Notes: generated from the letters alone by a model not told the origin. A stretch of DNA of 64,000 bases from Stagnihabitans tardus (GCF_009925085.1 NZ_JAABNR010000005.1:124001-188000); one strand, 5' to 3'; positions 42,683 through 51,682 are shown, counted from the stretch's first letter. Numbers and translations: made by a program.

Positions 42683-43366
42683 GTGAAACCCGACCGAATC
42701 GAATATGCGCTGATGGCGGCCTGGCTTTGCCTGCCGCAGCTTGCGCTGGCCGCGCCTGATCCGTCAGGCCTTTGCGACCGTGCTGCCGGAATGGCGGCAG
42801 AGGAATCCGGCGTTCCGGTGGATATTCTCCTCGCGATCTCGCGGGTGGAAACCGGGCGGACGCAGGATGGCATCCTCTCGCCCTGGCCCTGGACGATCAA
42901 TGCCGATGGCGCCGGCGCTTTCTATGACAGCAAGGAAGAGGCCGTCGCCGCCGCGACCTCGCATCTGACCGATGGCACCGGGACCTTCGACACCGGCTGC
43001 TTCCAGATCAACTACAGCTATCACGGGCAAGAGTTCATCGGGCTCGAGGACATGTTCGACCCGCTGTCGAATGCCCGCTATGCCGCGAAATTCCTGAACC
43101 AGCTCTATGCCGAGATGGGGAATTGGGCCGATGCGGTGGCCGCCTATCACTCCCGCACCCCCGACAAGGCCGAGGAATACCTGGCCGCCGTCAAATCCGT
43201 GATCGAGGGGCCCGAGGTGGCCGAGGCCGCCGCCGCCCCCCTGCCACGGATCAACAATTTCCCGCTGTTGCAGGCGGGCACGCCGGGGCTCTTTGGCTCC
43301 ATCGTGCCGCAGACCGGCGGGTTGCAGCCGCTGATGGGCGCCGTCGCGCCCCTGATCGGAGGCTGA
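42683..43366 (+). CDS. Flagellar lytic transglycosylase (SltF-like)
   Basis: A 227-residue exported protein. Signal peptide (LMAAWLCLPQLALAA), then an SLT domain: AAEESGVPVDILLAISRVETGR with the catalytic glutamate in RVETGR, GCFQINYSYHGQ in place of the usual GLMQ block, and the AAYHSRTPDKAEEYL helix. The C-terminal 45 residues are a Pro/Gly tail. In Rhodobacter the flagellar transglycosylase SltF opens peptidoglycan for the rod and partners with a FlgJ lacking its muramidase domain, as is the case at 57 kb. The start is GTG at 42683, four bases before flhA at its end. Confidence 0.85.
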   Translation: MKPDRIEYALMAAWLCLPQLALAAPDPSGLCDRAAGMAAEESGVPVDILLAISRVETGRTQDGILSPWPWTINADGAGAFYDSKEEAVAAATSHLTDGTGTFDTGCFQINYSYHGQEFIGLEDMFDPLSNARYAAKFLNQLYAEMGNWADAVAAYHSRTPDKAEEYLAAVKSVIEGPEVAEAAAAPLPRINNFPLLQAGTPGLFGSIVPQTGGLQPLMGAVAPLIGG

Positions 43367-43369
43367 GGC

Positions 43370-45424
43370 GTGAAGTTCGACAGCGCCACCCTCTATCGTC
43401 CGACGATCCTCCTGGCGCTCGCGCTGATGGGGATCATCCTGATGATGGTCCTGCCGATCCCGGCCTGGGTGATGGACATCGGCCTGGCCATCTCCTTCGC
43501 GCTGGCCATCCTGATGCTGACGGTCACGCTCTTCATCGAGCGCCCGTTGGAGTTTTCGGCCTTCCCGACCATCCTCCTGGCCTCGCTGATGCTGCGGCTG
43601 TCGCTGAACGTGTCCTCGACCAAGCTGATCATCGGGCAGGGCCACACCGGAACCGATGCGGCCGGCCATGTGATCGAGGGTTTTGCCACCTTCATCATGG
43701 GGGGCAACCTGCTTCTGGGCCTGGTGATCTTCCTCGTCCTTCTGATCGTGAACTTCGTCGTGATCACCAAGGGCGCGGGGCGGATGGCCGAGGTTGGGGC
43801 GCGATTTGCCCTCGACGGGATGCCGGGCAAGCAGCTGGCCATCGACGCCGACATGGCGGCCGGGGCCATCACCCATGCCGAGGCCAAGGCGCGGCGCGAA
43901 AAGGAACTGGCCGAGACGAATTTCTTCGGCTCGCTCGACGGTGCGTCGAAATTCGTCAAGGGCGATGCGATCGCGGGGCTTCTGATCACGGCGCTGAACC
44001 TGATCATGGGCCTGATCGTCGGGGTCTTCGTCCATGGCATGCCCATGGGACATGCCTTTGAAACCTATTCGATCCTGACCGTCGGCGACGGCCTGGTCAG
44101 CCAGATCCCCGCCGTCATCATCTCGGTCGCCTCCGCGCTCTTGCTGGCGCGCGGTGGCTCGACCGGGGCAGCGGATGTCTCCTTCTTCGAACAGTTGGGC
44201 CGCTATCCGGGGGCGCTTGGCACCGTGGCCGCGCTGATGGCGCTGATCGCGGTCATCCCGGGGATGCCCTTTCTGCCTTTCATGGGGGGCGCACTGCTCT
44301 TGGGTTGGGCGGCCTGGCGGGCACGGACCTTGCCCCCACCTCCCGCGGCGGAGGCGGCGCCGACCACGCCACTGAAGAAGACCATCGCCGACGTCCTGGA
44401 CTTCGACGAGATCCATATCGAGTTTGCGCCCAACCTCGTGAACATGGTGCTGGACCCGGCCACCGGGCTCGACGCGCGGATCACCAACATGCGCAACCAT
44501 GTGGCCGCACAATATGGCCTGATCCTGCCCGAGATCCGCCTGACCGACGAGCCGAGCCTCGCCGCCGGGACCTATGTCATCCGACTTCAAGGGGTCGAAA
44601 AAGTCCGCGACCGGCTCTTGCCCGAACGCGCCCTGGTGCTTTTGGCCGATGGGGTCTCGGCCCCCGATGGGATCGCCGTGGCCGAGCCGGTCTATGGCGC
44701 CCCCGCCCGCTGGATCCAGCCCGAGATGCAGGAGGAGGCCGCGCTCGCCGGCCTCACCGTCGTCTCTGCGCCCGAGGTTCTGGCCACCCACCTGCTGGAG
44801 ATCATCAAGGCCAATCTTGCGCGCCTTCTGACCCTGCGCGGCATGCGGCGGCTGATGGACGAGTTTACCCGCGTCACCGATCCGCAGCGCGCCGATCAGA
44901 ACAAGCGCCTGCTGGAGGAGCTCATCCCCGAGAAGATCCAGGTCGATACGCTGATGTCGGTCCTGCGCCTTCTCTTGGAGGAACGCGTTTCGATCCGCAA
45001 CCTGCCCCTGATCCTCGAGGCCACGGCCGAGGCGCGGGGCCTGGGCGCGCCCGAGGCGATCTGCGAACATGTCCGCCAGCGGCTGGGCTTCCAATTGGTG
45101 GCCGAACTCAAGCGCGGCGACGGGACGATCCCGCTGATCCAGCTTGCCCCCGAATGGGAGAAAGCCTTCGCCGCCCACCAGGTCGAGGGCAACCGCGACG
45201 TGGCCCTGCCGCCCGATCTTTTCTCACGCCTCGCCAATGGCTTGGCCGAAAGGCTGAACAAGGCGGCCGAAAGCGGGACCTTCCCGGCCTTGGTCACCTC
45301 GACGCTGCGACGGCGGTTCCTGCACACGGTCATGGGGGCCAAGGGGCTCTCGGCGCCGGTCCTGTCCTACGAGGAAATCGGGATGGAGGCGCGTCCAGCC
45401 CTGGTCGGCGTGGTGCCGCCATGA
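43370..45424 (+). CDS. flhA: Flagellar export gate protein FlhA
   Basis: A 684-residue protein. The N-terminal half has about eight membrane helices (LLALALMGIILMMVLPIP and others) with the conserved FHIPEP-type cytosolic loop GRMAEVGARFALDGMPGKQ (split as GRMAEVGARF and ALDGMPGKQ) and AIDADMAAG. The C-terminal cytosolic domain (about residues 340-684) forms the nonameric ring for chaperone docking. The start is GTG at 43370, three bases after the transglycosylase stop. fliR and flhB follow with ATGA overlaps. Confidence 0.95.
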   Translation: MKFDSATLYRPTILLALALMGIILMMVLPIPAWVMDIGLAISFALAILMLTVTLFIERPLEFSAFPTILLASLMLRLSLNVSSTKLIIGQGHTGTDAAGHVIEGFATFIMGGNLLLGLVIFLVLLIVNFVVITKGAGRMAEVGARFALDGMPGKQLAIDADMAAGAITHAEAKARREKELAETNFFGSLDGASKFVKGDAIAGLLITALNLIMGLIVGVFVHGMPMGHAFETYSILTVGDGLVSQIPAVIISVASALLLARGGSTGAADVSFFEQLGRYPGALGTVAALMALIAVIPGMPFLPFMGGALLLGWAAWRARTLPPPPAAEAAPTTPLKKTIADVLDFDEIHIEFAPNLVNMVLDPATGLDARITNMRNHVAAQYGLILPEIRLTDEPSLAAGTYVIRLQGVEKVRDRLLPERALVLLADGVSAPDGIAVAEPVYGAPARWIQPEMQEEAALAGLTVVSAPEVLATHLLEIIKANLARLLTLRGMRRLMDEFTRVTDPQRADQNKRLLEELIPEKIQVDTLMSVLRLLLEERVSIRNLPLILEATAEARGLGAPEAICEHVRQRLGFQLVAELKRGDGTIPLIQLAPEWEKAFAAHQVEGNRDVALPPDLFSRLANGLAERLNKAAESGTFPALVTSTLRRRFLHTVMGAKGLSAPVLSYEEIGMEARPALVGVVPP

Positions 45425-46197
45425 ACGCGATCATCCAACAGGCGCTCGACTTTGTCCGGCCCCTGCAAGACCTGATCTGGATCGCCGGGCTGATCTTCCT
45501 GCGCGTCTCGGCGGCCGTCTCGCTGATGCCCGCCTTCGGCGAGCAGTCCGTGCCGCAAAGGGTCAAGCTGATCATCGCGCTCTCCTTCACCGCCGTGATC
45601 TTTCCCGCCGTCTCGCCGCTGATGCGCGACCTGCCCTCCCTGCCCATCGCCGCGGCGGAGGAGGTCTTGGCCGGGCTCTGCCTTGGCATTGGCATGCGGC
45701 TTTTCATCTTTGCCCTGCAGATCGCGGCGGCGATTGCGGCCAACACGACCTCGCTGACCCAGATGTTCGGCGGCGCCTCGCCCGAACCGCAGCCCGCCTT
45801 CGGCAACCTCCTGACCATGGCGGCCCTGGCGCTCGCCGTGACCACCGGCCTGCATGTCCGGGCCGCAAGCCTCTTCATCCTGTCTTACGAGGCCTTTCCG
45901 GCCGGGCGCTTCCCCAGCATCGCGGATGTCTCGGACTGGGGGCTGCAAAACGTGGTCCATGCCACGACCCTGGCCTTCTCTCTGGCCGCCCCCTTCGTCA
46001 TCGGCTCGATCATTTACAACCTCGCGCTTGGCGTCATCAACAAGGCCATGCCGCAGATGCCGGTCTCGCTGGTGGGCGCCCCGGCGATGACGATCGGCGC
46101 GCTGATCCTGATGGCGGTGGCTTCGCCCATCCTTCTGGGCATCTGGCTGCATGAGTTCCATGGCTTTCTGGCCCAGCCGACAAGGCTTGGACCATGA
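45421..46197 (+). CDS. fliR: Flagellar export gate protein FliR
   Basis: A 258-residue membrane protein with about six helices (LIFLRVSAAVSLMPAFGE, LIIALSFTAVIFPAV, ALQIAAAIAANTTS, MTIGALILMAVASPILLGI). FGEQSVPQRVKL and GSIIYNLALGVINKAMPQMPV (in parts) are FliR signatures. ATG overlaps the flhA stop and its own stop overlaps flhB. It forms the FliPQR pore with FliP (34 kb) and FliQ (51 kb). Confidence 0.95.
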   Translation: MNAIIQQALDFVRPLQDLIWIAGLIFLRVSAAVSLMPAFGEQSVPQRVKLIIALSFTAVIFPAVSPLMRDLPSLPIAAAEEVLAGLCLGIGMRLFIFALQIAAAIAANTTSLTQMFGGASPEPQPAFGNLLTMAALALAVTTGLHVRAASLFILSYEAFPAGRFPSIADVSDWGLQNVVHATTLAFSLAAPFVIGSIIYNLALGVINKAMPQMPVSLVGAPAMTIGALILMAVASPILLGIWLHEFHGFLAQPTRLGP

Positions 46198-47273
46198 GCG
46201 AGGACAATGACGCCGAGAAAAGTCACGAGCCGTCCCAGCGACGGCTTGATGAGGCCCGACGAAAGGGCGACGTCCCGAGGTCGATGGACCTGGCCTCGGC
46301 GGCGGTTTACGGTGCGGCGGTCCTCTCGGTGATGGTCACGGGGGCCTGGGTCGTCGACCGTTTTGGCAGCTCGGCCATGGGGTTGATCGAACAAAGCGAC
46401 CGCATCTCGCTGATGATGACCCATGGCGCGCGGCCGATGACGAAAGAGCTTCTGATCGACTTCGGCCTGCCGCTCTTGCCCTTGTTCCTGATCCCGATGC
46501 TTGCGGCGATCCTTGCCATCGCGGCGCAGCGCGGCTTCATCTTCGCGCCCGACAAGATCGCGATGAAGGGGGACCGCATCAATCCCCTGACCGCGCTGGG
46601 CCAACGCTTTGGGCGCGAGGGGATTTTCAATTTCCTCAAGGGCCTCTTCAAGCTGATCGCGGTCTGCGTCATCGTGGCGATCATGGTGCCCGATCATGCC
46701 CAGGCCGTGCTCGCCACTGCCAGCCAGGATGCGGGGCAATCTTCCGTCCTGATGATGCAGATCATGATGGAGTTCCTGATCCTCTCCTTCCTCGTCAGCC
46801 TGGTTTTCGGCGGGGCGGATTACGGCTGGCAATGGTTGCAGCACCGGCGCCGCAACATGATGACCCGGCAAGAGGCGATCGAAGAGCACAAGGACCAGGA
46901 AGGCGACCCACACGTCAAGATGCAGCGCCGCCAAAAGGGCCGCGAGATGGCGATGAGCCAGATGCTGGCCGCTGTCAGTGGCGCGGATGTGATCGTGGTC
47001 AACCCGACGCACTATGCCGTGGCGCTGAAGTGGAAGCGGGGCGACCGCAATGCGCCGGTTCTCTTGGCCAAGGGCGTGGACGAGGTTGCGGCCCGGATCC
47101 GCGAAAAGGCGATCGAGGCCGGCGTGCCGATCCACCGCGATCCGCCCACCGCGCGCGCGATCTATGCCAGTGTCGAGGTGGGCGATCCGATCCGGCCGGA
47201 TCAGTACAAGGCGGTCGCGGCCGCCATCCGCTTCGCCGAGACGATGCGCAAACGGGCAAGGAGACGGGGATGA
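46194..47273 (+). CDS. flhB: Flagellar export switch protein FlhB
   Basis: A 359-residue protein. The N-terminus SHEPSQRRLDEARRKGDVPRS, four membrane segments and the cytoplasmic autocleavage motif NPTHYAVALKW (NPTH intact) identify FlhB, which switches export from rod/hook to filament substrates. The C-terminal VPIHRDPPTARAIYASVEVG is typical. It overlaps fliR and the following 110-residue gene (ATGA at both ends). Confidence 0.96.
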   Translation: MSEDNDAEKSHEPSQRRLDEARRKGDVPRSMDLASAAVYGAAVLSVMVTGAWVVDRFGSSAMGLIEQSDRISLMMTHGARPMTKELLIDFGLPLLPLFLIPMLAAILAIAAQRGFIFAPDKIAMKGDRINPLTALGQRFGREGIFNFLKGLFKLIAVCVIVAIMVPDHAQAVLATASQDAGQSSVLMMQIMMEFLILSFLVSLVFGGADYGWQWLQHRRRNMMTRQEAIEEHKDQEGDPHVKMQRRQKGREMAMSQMLAAVSGADVIVVNPTHYAVALKWKRGDRNAPVLLAKGVDEVAARIREKAIEAGVPIHRDPPTARAIYASVEVGDPIRPDQYKAVAAAIRFAETMRKRARRRG

Positions 47274-47602
47274 GCGAGAAGCAGAAGCTGGGGCGGCTGA
47301 CCGAGATCAGCCAGCTCTTGTTCGATCAGAAGATGATGGTGCTGGAACGTGCCGCCCGTGCCCGGCAATCCAGTCTCGACCGTCTGGCCGAGCTCGACCG
47401 CCCCATGGAGGCCGCCGACCTGCCCCTTGTCACCGCGCAAGAGATCGCCTTTCGCCACGCGCTCTGGGCCGATCACAAGCGCCGCGAGATCAACGAGATG
47501 CTGGCCCGCCAGACCGCGGAATGGATCGAGGCGCGGGAGGAGGCCTCCCGCGCCTTTGGTCGCAACCAGGTCTTGAACCGGCTTCGCTCTCAGCTGTCCT
47601 GA
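47270..47602 (+). CDS. Small charged helical flagellar-operon protein (possible FliJ analogue)
   Basis: A 110-residue, almost wholly helical, charged protein with no family that I recognise. Its ATG overlaps the flhB stop. Predicted coiled coil spans most of the chain (LTEISQLLFDQKMMVLERAARARQ, AEWIEAREEASRAF). Size, charge and export-gate neighbourhood resemble FliJ, which has not otherwise been found here; that is an inference. Its last 13 bases overlap the end of the convergent fliL2 gene. Confidence 0.6.
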   Translation: MSEKQKLGRLTEISQLLFDQKMMVLERAARARQSSLDRLAELDRPMEAADLPLVTAQEIAFRHALWADHKRREINEMLARQTAEWIEAREEASRAFGRNQVLNRLRSQLS

Positions 47603-48078
47603 CGGACGAGGTCGGTGATCAGCACATCCTTGACCTTCTCGCCCAGGATCGACTTGGCGGATTCGAGCAGGGCCTCGCGCAGGATCACCAGGTTGGCGCC
47701 GTCAGTATAGACCCCGGCGAAGCCACCGGCATTGGCATGGTCGAAGAGCACCTGCAGGAACATGTCGCGCAGCTTGGGCTCGACATTGTAGACCTCGGGC
47801 GAGGCGCCGGTCTCGACCTCCAGGCTGAAGGAGAGGATGACCATGGCCGAGATCTTGCCGCCCTCCATCACCGGGACGACGAACTGGTTCTGCAGCTTGG
47901 CGAATTCGGGCAGGATGGCGGCCTCGCCCTCCCCCTCGGCATGGGGGTCGGCGGCGGCATGTTCGGTGGCGGCGCCCTCGGCCGCGGGTTCAGGGGCGGG
48001 GCGCAGGAAAAAGCCCGCGCCGCCGCCGATCAGGAGACCAAGGATGCCGAGGATGACGGGGATGAGTTTCTTGACCAT
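47590..48078 (-). CDS. fliL: FliL paralogue (copy 2)
   Basis: A 162-residue FliL-family protein. N-terminal membrane helix (IPVILGILGLLIGGGAGFF), an Ala/Glu/His-rich linker (EHAAADPHAEGEGEA), then a FliL domain (NQFVVPVMEGGKISAMVIL, EPKLRDMFLQVLF, KDVLITDLVRQD). It is last in the flgB-to-flgH operon, three bases after flgH. Low identity to copy 1 by eye suggests an old duplication with separate roles, for example stator ring against another motor contact. Confidence 0.88.
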   Translation of the reverse strand: MVKKLIPVILGILGLLIGGGAGFFLRPAPEPAAEGAATEHAAADPHAEGEGEAAILPEFAKLQNQFVVPVMEGGKISAMVILSFSLEVETGASPEVYNVEPKLRDMFLQVLFDHANAGGFAGVYTDGANLVILREALLESAKSILGEKVKDVLITDLVRQDS

Positions 48079-48081
48079 GGC

Positions 48082-48801
48082 TCAGAACGGCAGGATCTGG
48101 TCGGTGACTTGTTGACCCCAGGGCGGGGATTGCACGTCCGAGATCGTCCCGCGCCCGCCGTAAGAGATCTGGGCATTGGCGATCTTGTCGTAATTGACCT
48201 CGTTCTGGCGCGAGATGTCGTCGGGGCGGATATAGCCGGTGACCAGGAGGTCGCGCATCTCTTCATTGACCAGGACCTGCTGCATCCCCTCGATCCGCAA
48301 CACGCCGTTCGGCAGTTCCTCGACGATGGTGGCGGCGAGGCGCAGGGTGACCTTCTCGTTGCGCGTGATGTTGCCGGTGCCCGAGAAGGTCGAGCTCGAA
48401 TCGGTCGACACCAGGCTGGAGGAGCTGGCGCCCTCGGGCAGGATCGCCGCGTCCAGACGCTGCGGGATGCCGAAAAGCTGCGGGATGCCGGCCGTGGTCG
48501 TCGACTTGCGCGTCCGGCCCGAGCTGTCCTTCAAGGTGGCCTGGTCGTCGATCTCGACCACGACGGTCAGGATGTCGCCGCGATGGCTGGCGCGGTGATC
48601 GCCCAAAAGCGAGGACCTCTGCGCCGTCCAGAGCGAGGAGGCGCTGGTCGCCGTCGCAGGCTCGCTGCTTTCGGGCAGGGCGGAATACATGGCGGCACGC
48701 TCGTTGCTGCTGTCGAGCGGCGAGAATTCGGGCGCGCGCCCGACCCGGTCGAGATTGCCGCAACCGGCAAGGATCAGGCAGGCGGCGATGGTCTTCTTCA
48801 T
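48082..48801 (-). CDS. flgH: Flagellar L-ring protein FlgH
   Basis: A 239-residue outer-membrane lipoprotein. Signal with lipobox LAGC near residue 14. SSLWTAQRSSLLGDHRASHRGDILTVVVE (in parts LWTAQRSSLLGDHRA and RGDILTVVVE) and LRIEGMQQVLVNEEMRDLLVTG (in parts) are FlgH signatures. C-terminus ISYGGRGTISD...PPWGQQVTDQILPF is typical. ATG overlaps the flgA stop. The partner P-ring gene flgI is not in this window. Confidence 0.95.
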   Translation of the reverse strand: MKKTIAACLILAGCGNLDRVGRAPEFSPLDSSNERAAMYSALPESSEPATATSASSLWTAQRSSLLGDHRASHRGDILTVVVEIDDQATLKDSSGRTRKSTTTAGIPQLFGIPQRLDAAILPEGASSSSLVSTDSSSTFSGTGNITRNEKVTLRLAATIVEELPNGVLRIEGMQQVLVNEEMRDLLVTGYIRPDDISRQNEVNYDKIANAQISYGGRGTISDVQSPPWGQQVTDQILPF

Positions 48802-49229
48802 TCACTCATTCCTTGGCTTGCGCCCACGCGGATCGTGCCATCAGGCGCCACGATCCCGGTGACGGTCTGGCGCGATGTCATGTTCATCGCGCGGATCGGG
48901 TCACCCGCCCCGCCACGGTCCAGGGCGCGGCCTTCGACGCGGATGGTCAGGCCCTTGGATTGGAAAAGCAGGATGACGTTCTGATTGCGGTCCACCAGGG
49001 TCGGTGCACCGAGGTCTTCGGCCCGGATCGCCCGTCCGGCGTAAAGCGTGACCCGGGTCTCTTTGCCCACGGCCTGATCCGTCTCGGTCAAGGCGCCGGG
49101 AATGGCTGCGGCGACGAGGGCCACGTCTTCGGCAGAGATGACGGACTTGGCCTTGATCGTGCGTGTCGCAATCATGCTGTCGGCCAGGGCCGGAGCGGTC
49201 AGAAGCAGCATCACGGCAAGGGCGCGCAT
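48798..49229 (-). CDS. flgA: Flagellar P-ring assembly chaperone FlgA
   Basis: A 143-residue periplasmic protein with a signal peptide (ALAVMLLLTAPALA) and an SAF/FlgA C-terminal domain (ATRTIKAKSVISAEDVALV, YAGRAIRAEDLGAPTLVDRN). It is shorter than enteric FlgA, lacking the N-terminal domain, as is common in this order. ATG at 49229 overlaps the flgG stop; a GTG one codon upstream is possible. Confidence 0.9.
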   Translation of the reverse strand: MRALAVMLLLTAPALADSMIATRTIKAKSVISAEDVALVAAAIPGALTETDQAVGKETRVTLYAGRAIRAEDLGAPTLVDRNQNVILLFQSKGLTIRVEGRALDRGGAGDPIRAMNMTSRQTVTGIVAPDGTIRVGASQGMSE

Positions 49230-50014
49230 CACTTCACCTGCGTCGTCGTGGCCATCATCTCGTCGGCCGCCGTGATCACCTTGGCGTTCAGCTCATAGCC
49301 GCGTTGGGCCTTGATCAGCTCGGTGATCTCGGCCACGGCATCGACGGTGCTTTCCTCGAGATAGCCCTGCCGCAGGTTGCCGAACCCATCGACCCCGGGC
49401 GTCCCGGTGATCGGCGGGCCCGAAGCAGAGGTTTCAAGGAAGAGGTTCGAGCCCGTCGCCTCCAGCCCCTTTTCGTTGGTAAAGGTCGTCAGGGTGAACT
49501 GGCCCAGAAGTGTCGGCTCGATCTGGCCGTCGAAATAGGCATAGACCTCGCCATTGCCGTTGACGGCGATGCGGTTGGCATCCGAGGGGATCGTGATGCC
49601 GGGGTTCACCTGGTAGCCATCCGAGGTCACGACCAGCCCATCGACCGACCGTTTCAGCGCCCCGTCGCGGGTATAGGCGGTTCCGCCCGAGGGCAGCTCG
49701 ACCTCGAGATAGCCGGTGCCGTCGACCGCGAAATCCAGGTCGCCCCGCGTCTCGCTGAGCGAGCCCTGTTTCAGGATCACCGAGACCGAGGTCGGCCGCA
49801 CGCCCATGCCCAGCTGCACGCCGGTGGGCAGCATGGTCCCGGTCTGCGAGGAAATCGCCCCCGGCCTTTGCACCTGTTCATACATCAGGTCGGCAAAGTC
49901 GGCGCGGCGGGCGTTGTAGCCCGTGGTCGACATGTTCGCCAGGTTGTTCGAGACGACATCGACCTTCATCTGCTGGGCCGACATGCCGGTCGCGGCGATT
50001 TGCAGCGCGTTCAT
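49229..50014 (-). CDS. flgG: Flagellar distal rod protein FlgG
   Basis: A 261-residue rod protein. N-terminal rod motif SNNLANMSTTGYNARRADF, central FlgG domain (GDLDFAVDGTGYLEVELP) and C-terminal GYLEESTVDAVAEITELI with QRGYELNAKVI, all diagnostic. It lies nine bases downstream of flgF in the flgB-flgC-fliE-fliQ-flgF-flgG-flgA-flgH operon. Confidence 0.97.
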   Translation of the reverse strand: MNALQIAATGMSAQQMKVDVVSNNLANMSTTGYNARRADFADLMYEQVQRPGAISSQTGTMLPTGVQLGMGVRPTSVSVILKQGSLSETRGDLDFAVDGTGYLEVELPSGGTAYTRDGALKRSVDGLVVTSDGYQVNPGITIPSDANRIAVNGNGEVYAYFDGQIEPTLLGQFTLTTFTNEKGLEATGSNLFLETSASGPPITGTPGVDGFGNLRQGYLEESTVDAVAEITELIKAQRGYELNAKVITAADEMMATTTQVK

Positions 50015-50023
50015 CTATGCCTC

Positions 50024-50737
50024 CTATCGGCCAAGGGTCTGAATGACATTGCGGGCGCGATCATCCTCGCGGTCGAGGAAGCTCTGCCCCATCTGGTAGG
50101 CGCGCTGGACCGAGATCATCGTCGCGATCTCGTTGATCGGGCTGACGTTGCTCTCTTCCAGGTAGCCCTGCATGATCTTGGAGCCCGTGACCGGCTGGTA
50201 ACCGCTGGCGGTGAAGAGCGTGCCTTGGGAGTGGGTCAAGGTCAGGGGATCGGTCGGGTTGAACAGGCCCATGCGCCCGATCGGCGACCCATTGGCCGAC
50301 AAGGTGCCGTCCTGCGCGATCGTCACCTTGCCCGCGCCCGGCGGGATGAAGACCCGGCTGCCGGATTCGTCCAGCACGGGGAAGCCGTCTTCGGTCTGCA
50401 AGGTGCCGTCCGGGCCGATCACGAAGGCCCCGGCCCGGGTCAGCATCTGCTGCGCATTCGGCCCCTCGACCATGAAAAACCCTTCGCCCTCGACCGCGAG
50501 GTCGAAGGCGCCGCCGGTCTGGCTCAGGCCCGCCTGCATGATGTCGACCACGCGGGTGTTGCCATAGCCCATCGACAGCGAGGGGCTGTCCCCGGTCTTG
50601 GCGACCCATTCGGAGAACAGCGTCCCCTCGCGCTTGAACCCGGTGGTCGTGGCGTTCGCGATGTTGTTGGCAATCGCATCCATCTGGTTCAAGAGACCCG
50701 ATTGGCGCGAGAGCGTGATATAGCCGGTGCTGTCCAT
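50024..50737 (-). CDS. flgF: Flagellar proximal rod protein FlgF
   Basis: A 237-residue rod protein. N-terminus LLNQMDAIANNIANATTTGFKREG, DLAVEGEGFFMVEG in the middle and GYLEESNVSPINEIATMISVQRAYQMGQ (in parts) at the C-terminus. It begins one base after the fliQ stop and precedes flgG. Confidence 0.95.
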   Translation of the reverse strand: MDSTGYITLSRQSGLLNQMDAIANNIANATTTGFKREGTLFSEWVAKTGDSPSLSMGYGNTRVVDIMQAGLSQTGGAFDLAVEGEGFFMVEGPNAQQMLTRAGAFVIGPDGTLQTEDGFPVLDESGSRVFIPPGAGKVTIAQDGTLSANGSPIGRMGLFNPTDPLTLTHSQGTLFTASGYQPVTGSKIMQGYLEESNVSPINEIATMISVQRAYQMGQSFLDREDDRARNVIQTLGR

Positions 50738-50738
50738 C

Positions 50739-51005
50739 TTATCCTCCCGCGATCAGCGGCAGGATCGACCCGTTGAAGAAGGTGAGCAGGGTCGAGGTCA
50801 TGAAGCTCATCGAGACCCAGAAGACCAGGATCATCGCGCCAACCTTGGGCGCGAAGGTGAGGGTCTGTTCCTGGATCGAGGTGAGCGCCTGGAAGAGGCC
50901 GATGACGAGACCGACGACGAGGCCGACGCCCAGGAGCGGCAGCGACATCTTGACCGAGATCCACAGCGCCTCGCGCAGCGCGTCGAAAAGGACAGCCTCG
51001 TTCAT
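50739..51005 (-). CDS. fliQ: Flagellar export gate protein FliQ
   Basis: An 88-residue protein with two membrane helices (LPLLGVGLVVGLVIGLFQALTS and VGAMILVFWVSMSFMT). ALTSIQEQTLTFAPKVGAM (in parts ALTSIQEQTL and TFAPKVGAM) is the FliQ family signature. ATG overlaps the fliE stop. It completes the FliPQR pore. Confidence 0.95.
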   Translation of the reverse strand: MNEAVLFDALREALWISVKMSLPLLGVGLVVGLVIGLFQALTSIQEQTLTFAPKVGAMILVFWVSMSFMTSTLLTFFNGSILPLIAGG

Positions 51006-51292
51006 ATCGGCATCCTCAGGATTTCCTGGTAGGCCTCCACCACCTTGTCCCGCAGGGTGGTGACGGTTTCCACCGCCAGCTGCGAGTTGGCGAGCGCCTC
51101 GACCAGGGCCTGGCTGTCGGCTTCGCCTGACATGGCCGCCTTTGCCGTGGTTTCGCCCCGGGCGAGGGTGTCTGCGAAAGACTGCGCAAACTTCGCCAAC
51201 CCGCTTTCAGCAGTATCCGGTTGCGGCGTTGCCGCCGCCGCCGTGCGCGCCTTTGCATAAAGCTCGGCTGCGTAGGACGTTCTGACATCCAT
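51002..51292 (-). CDS. fliE: Flagellar hook-basal body protein FliE
   Basis: A 96-residue adaptor between the MS ring and rod. Ala/Thr-rich N-terminus, then FAQSFADTLARGETTAKAAM and the conserved C-terminal ETVTTLRDKVVEAYQEILRMPI (in parts TTLRDKVVEAYQEI and LRMPI). It is encoded between flgC and fliQ, as in other Rhodobacterales. Confidence 0.93.
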   Translation of the reverse strand: MDVRTSYAAELYAKARTAAAATPQPDTAESGLAKFAQSFADTLARGETTAKAAMSGEADSQALVEALANSQLAVETVTTLRDKVVEAYQEILRMPI

Positions 51293-51298
51293 TCTGGA

Positions 51299-51679
51299 TT
51301 ACCTCCGCAACAAATCGTACAGGCCCTTGGTCATGTCCCGGGCCTGGTCGAAGATTTTGAGGTTCGCCTCATAGCTGCGCTGCGCTTCGCGCGCGTCAGC
51401 GATCTCGACCACCAGATCGACATTCGATCCATCATAGTGGCCGGTCTCATCGGCCAGCGGATTTCCCGGATCATAGACCTTGTCCAGGGGACTTCTGTCC
51501 AGCTGAACCCTTCCGGTCTCGACCGTGCCGCTGTCGATGTTTTCGTGGAACGACACGAGCTTGCGTTGATAGCCGGGCGTGTCGACGTTCGATATGTTTT
51601 CGGAGATGTGGCGCAGGCGGTCGGCCTGGGCGCGCATCCCGGAGGCTGCATAGGACAGCGAAGAGATCATGTCGGTCAT
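51299..51679 (-). CDS. flgC: Flagellar proximal rod protein FlgC
   Basis: A 126-residue rod protein. The N-terminal rod motif is ASGMRAQADRLRHISENISNVDTPGYQRK (in parts RLRHISENISNVD and TPGYQRK), and the C-terminus EAQRSYEANLKIFDQARDM is typical. It sits three bases after flgB. Confidence 0.95.
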   Translation of the reverse strand: MTDMISSLSYAASGMRAQADRLRHISENISNVDTPGYQRKLVSFHENIDSGTVETGRVQLDRSPLDKVYDPGNPLADETGHYDGSNVDLVVEIADAREAQRSYEANLKIFDQARDMTKGLYDLLRR

Positions 51680-51682
51680 GGC

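Noticed and set aside
42764-45178. An 804-codon open frame antisense to the transglycosylase and flhA
   Set aside because: Gln/Asp/Arg-rich shadow of the flhA reading frame, with no features of its own.
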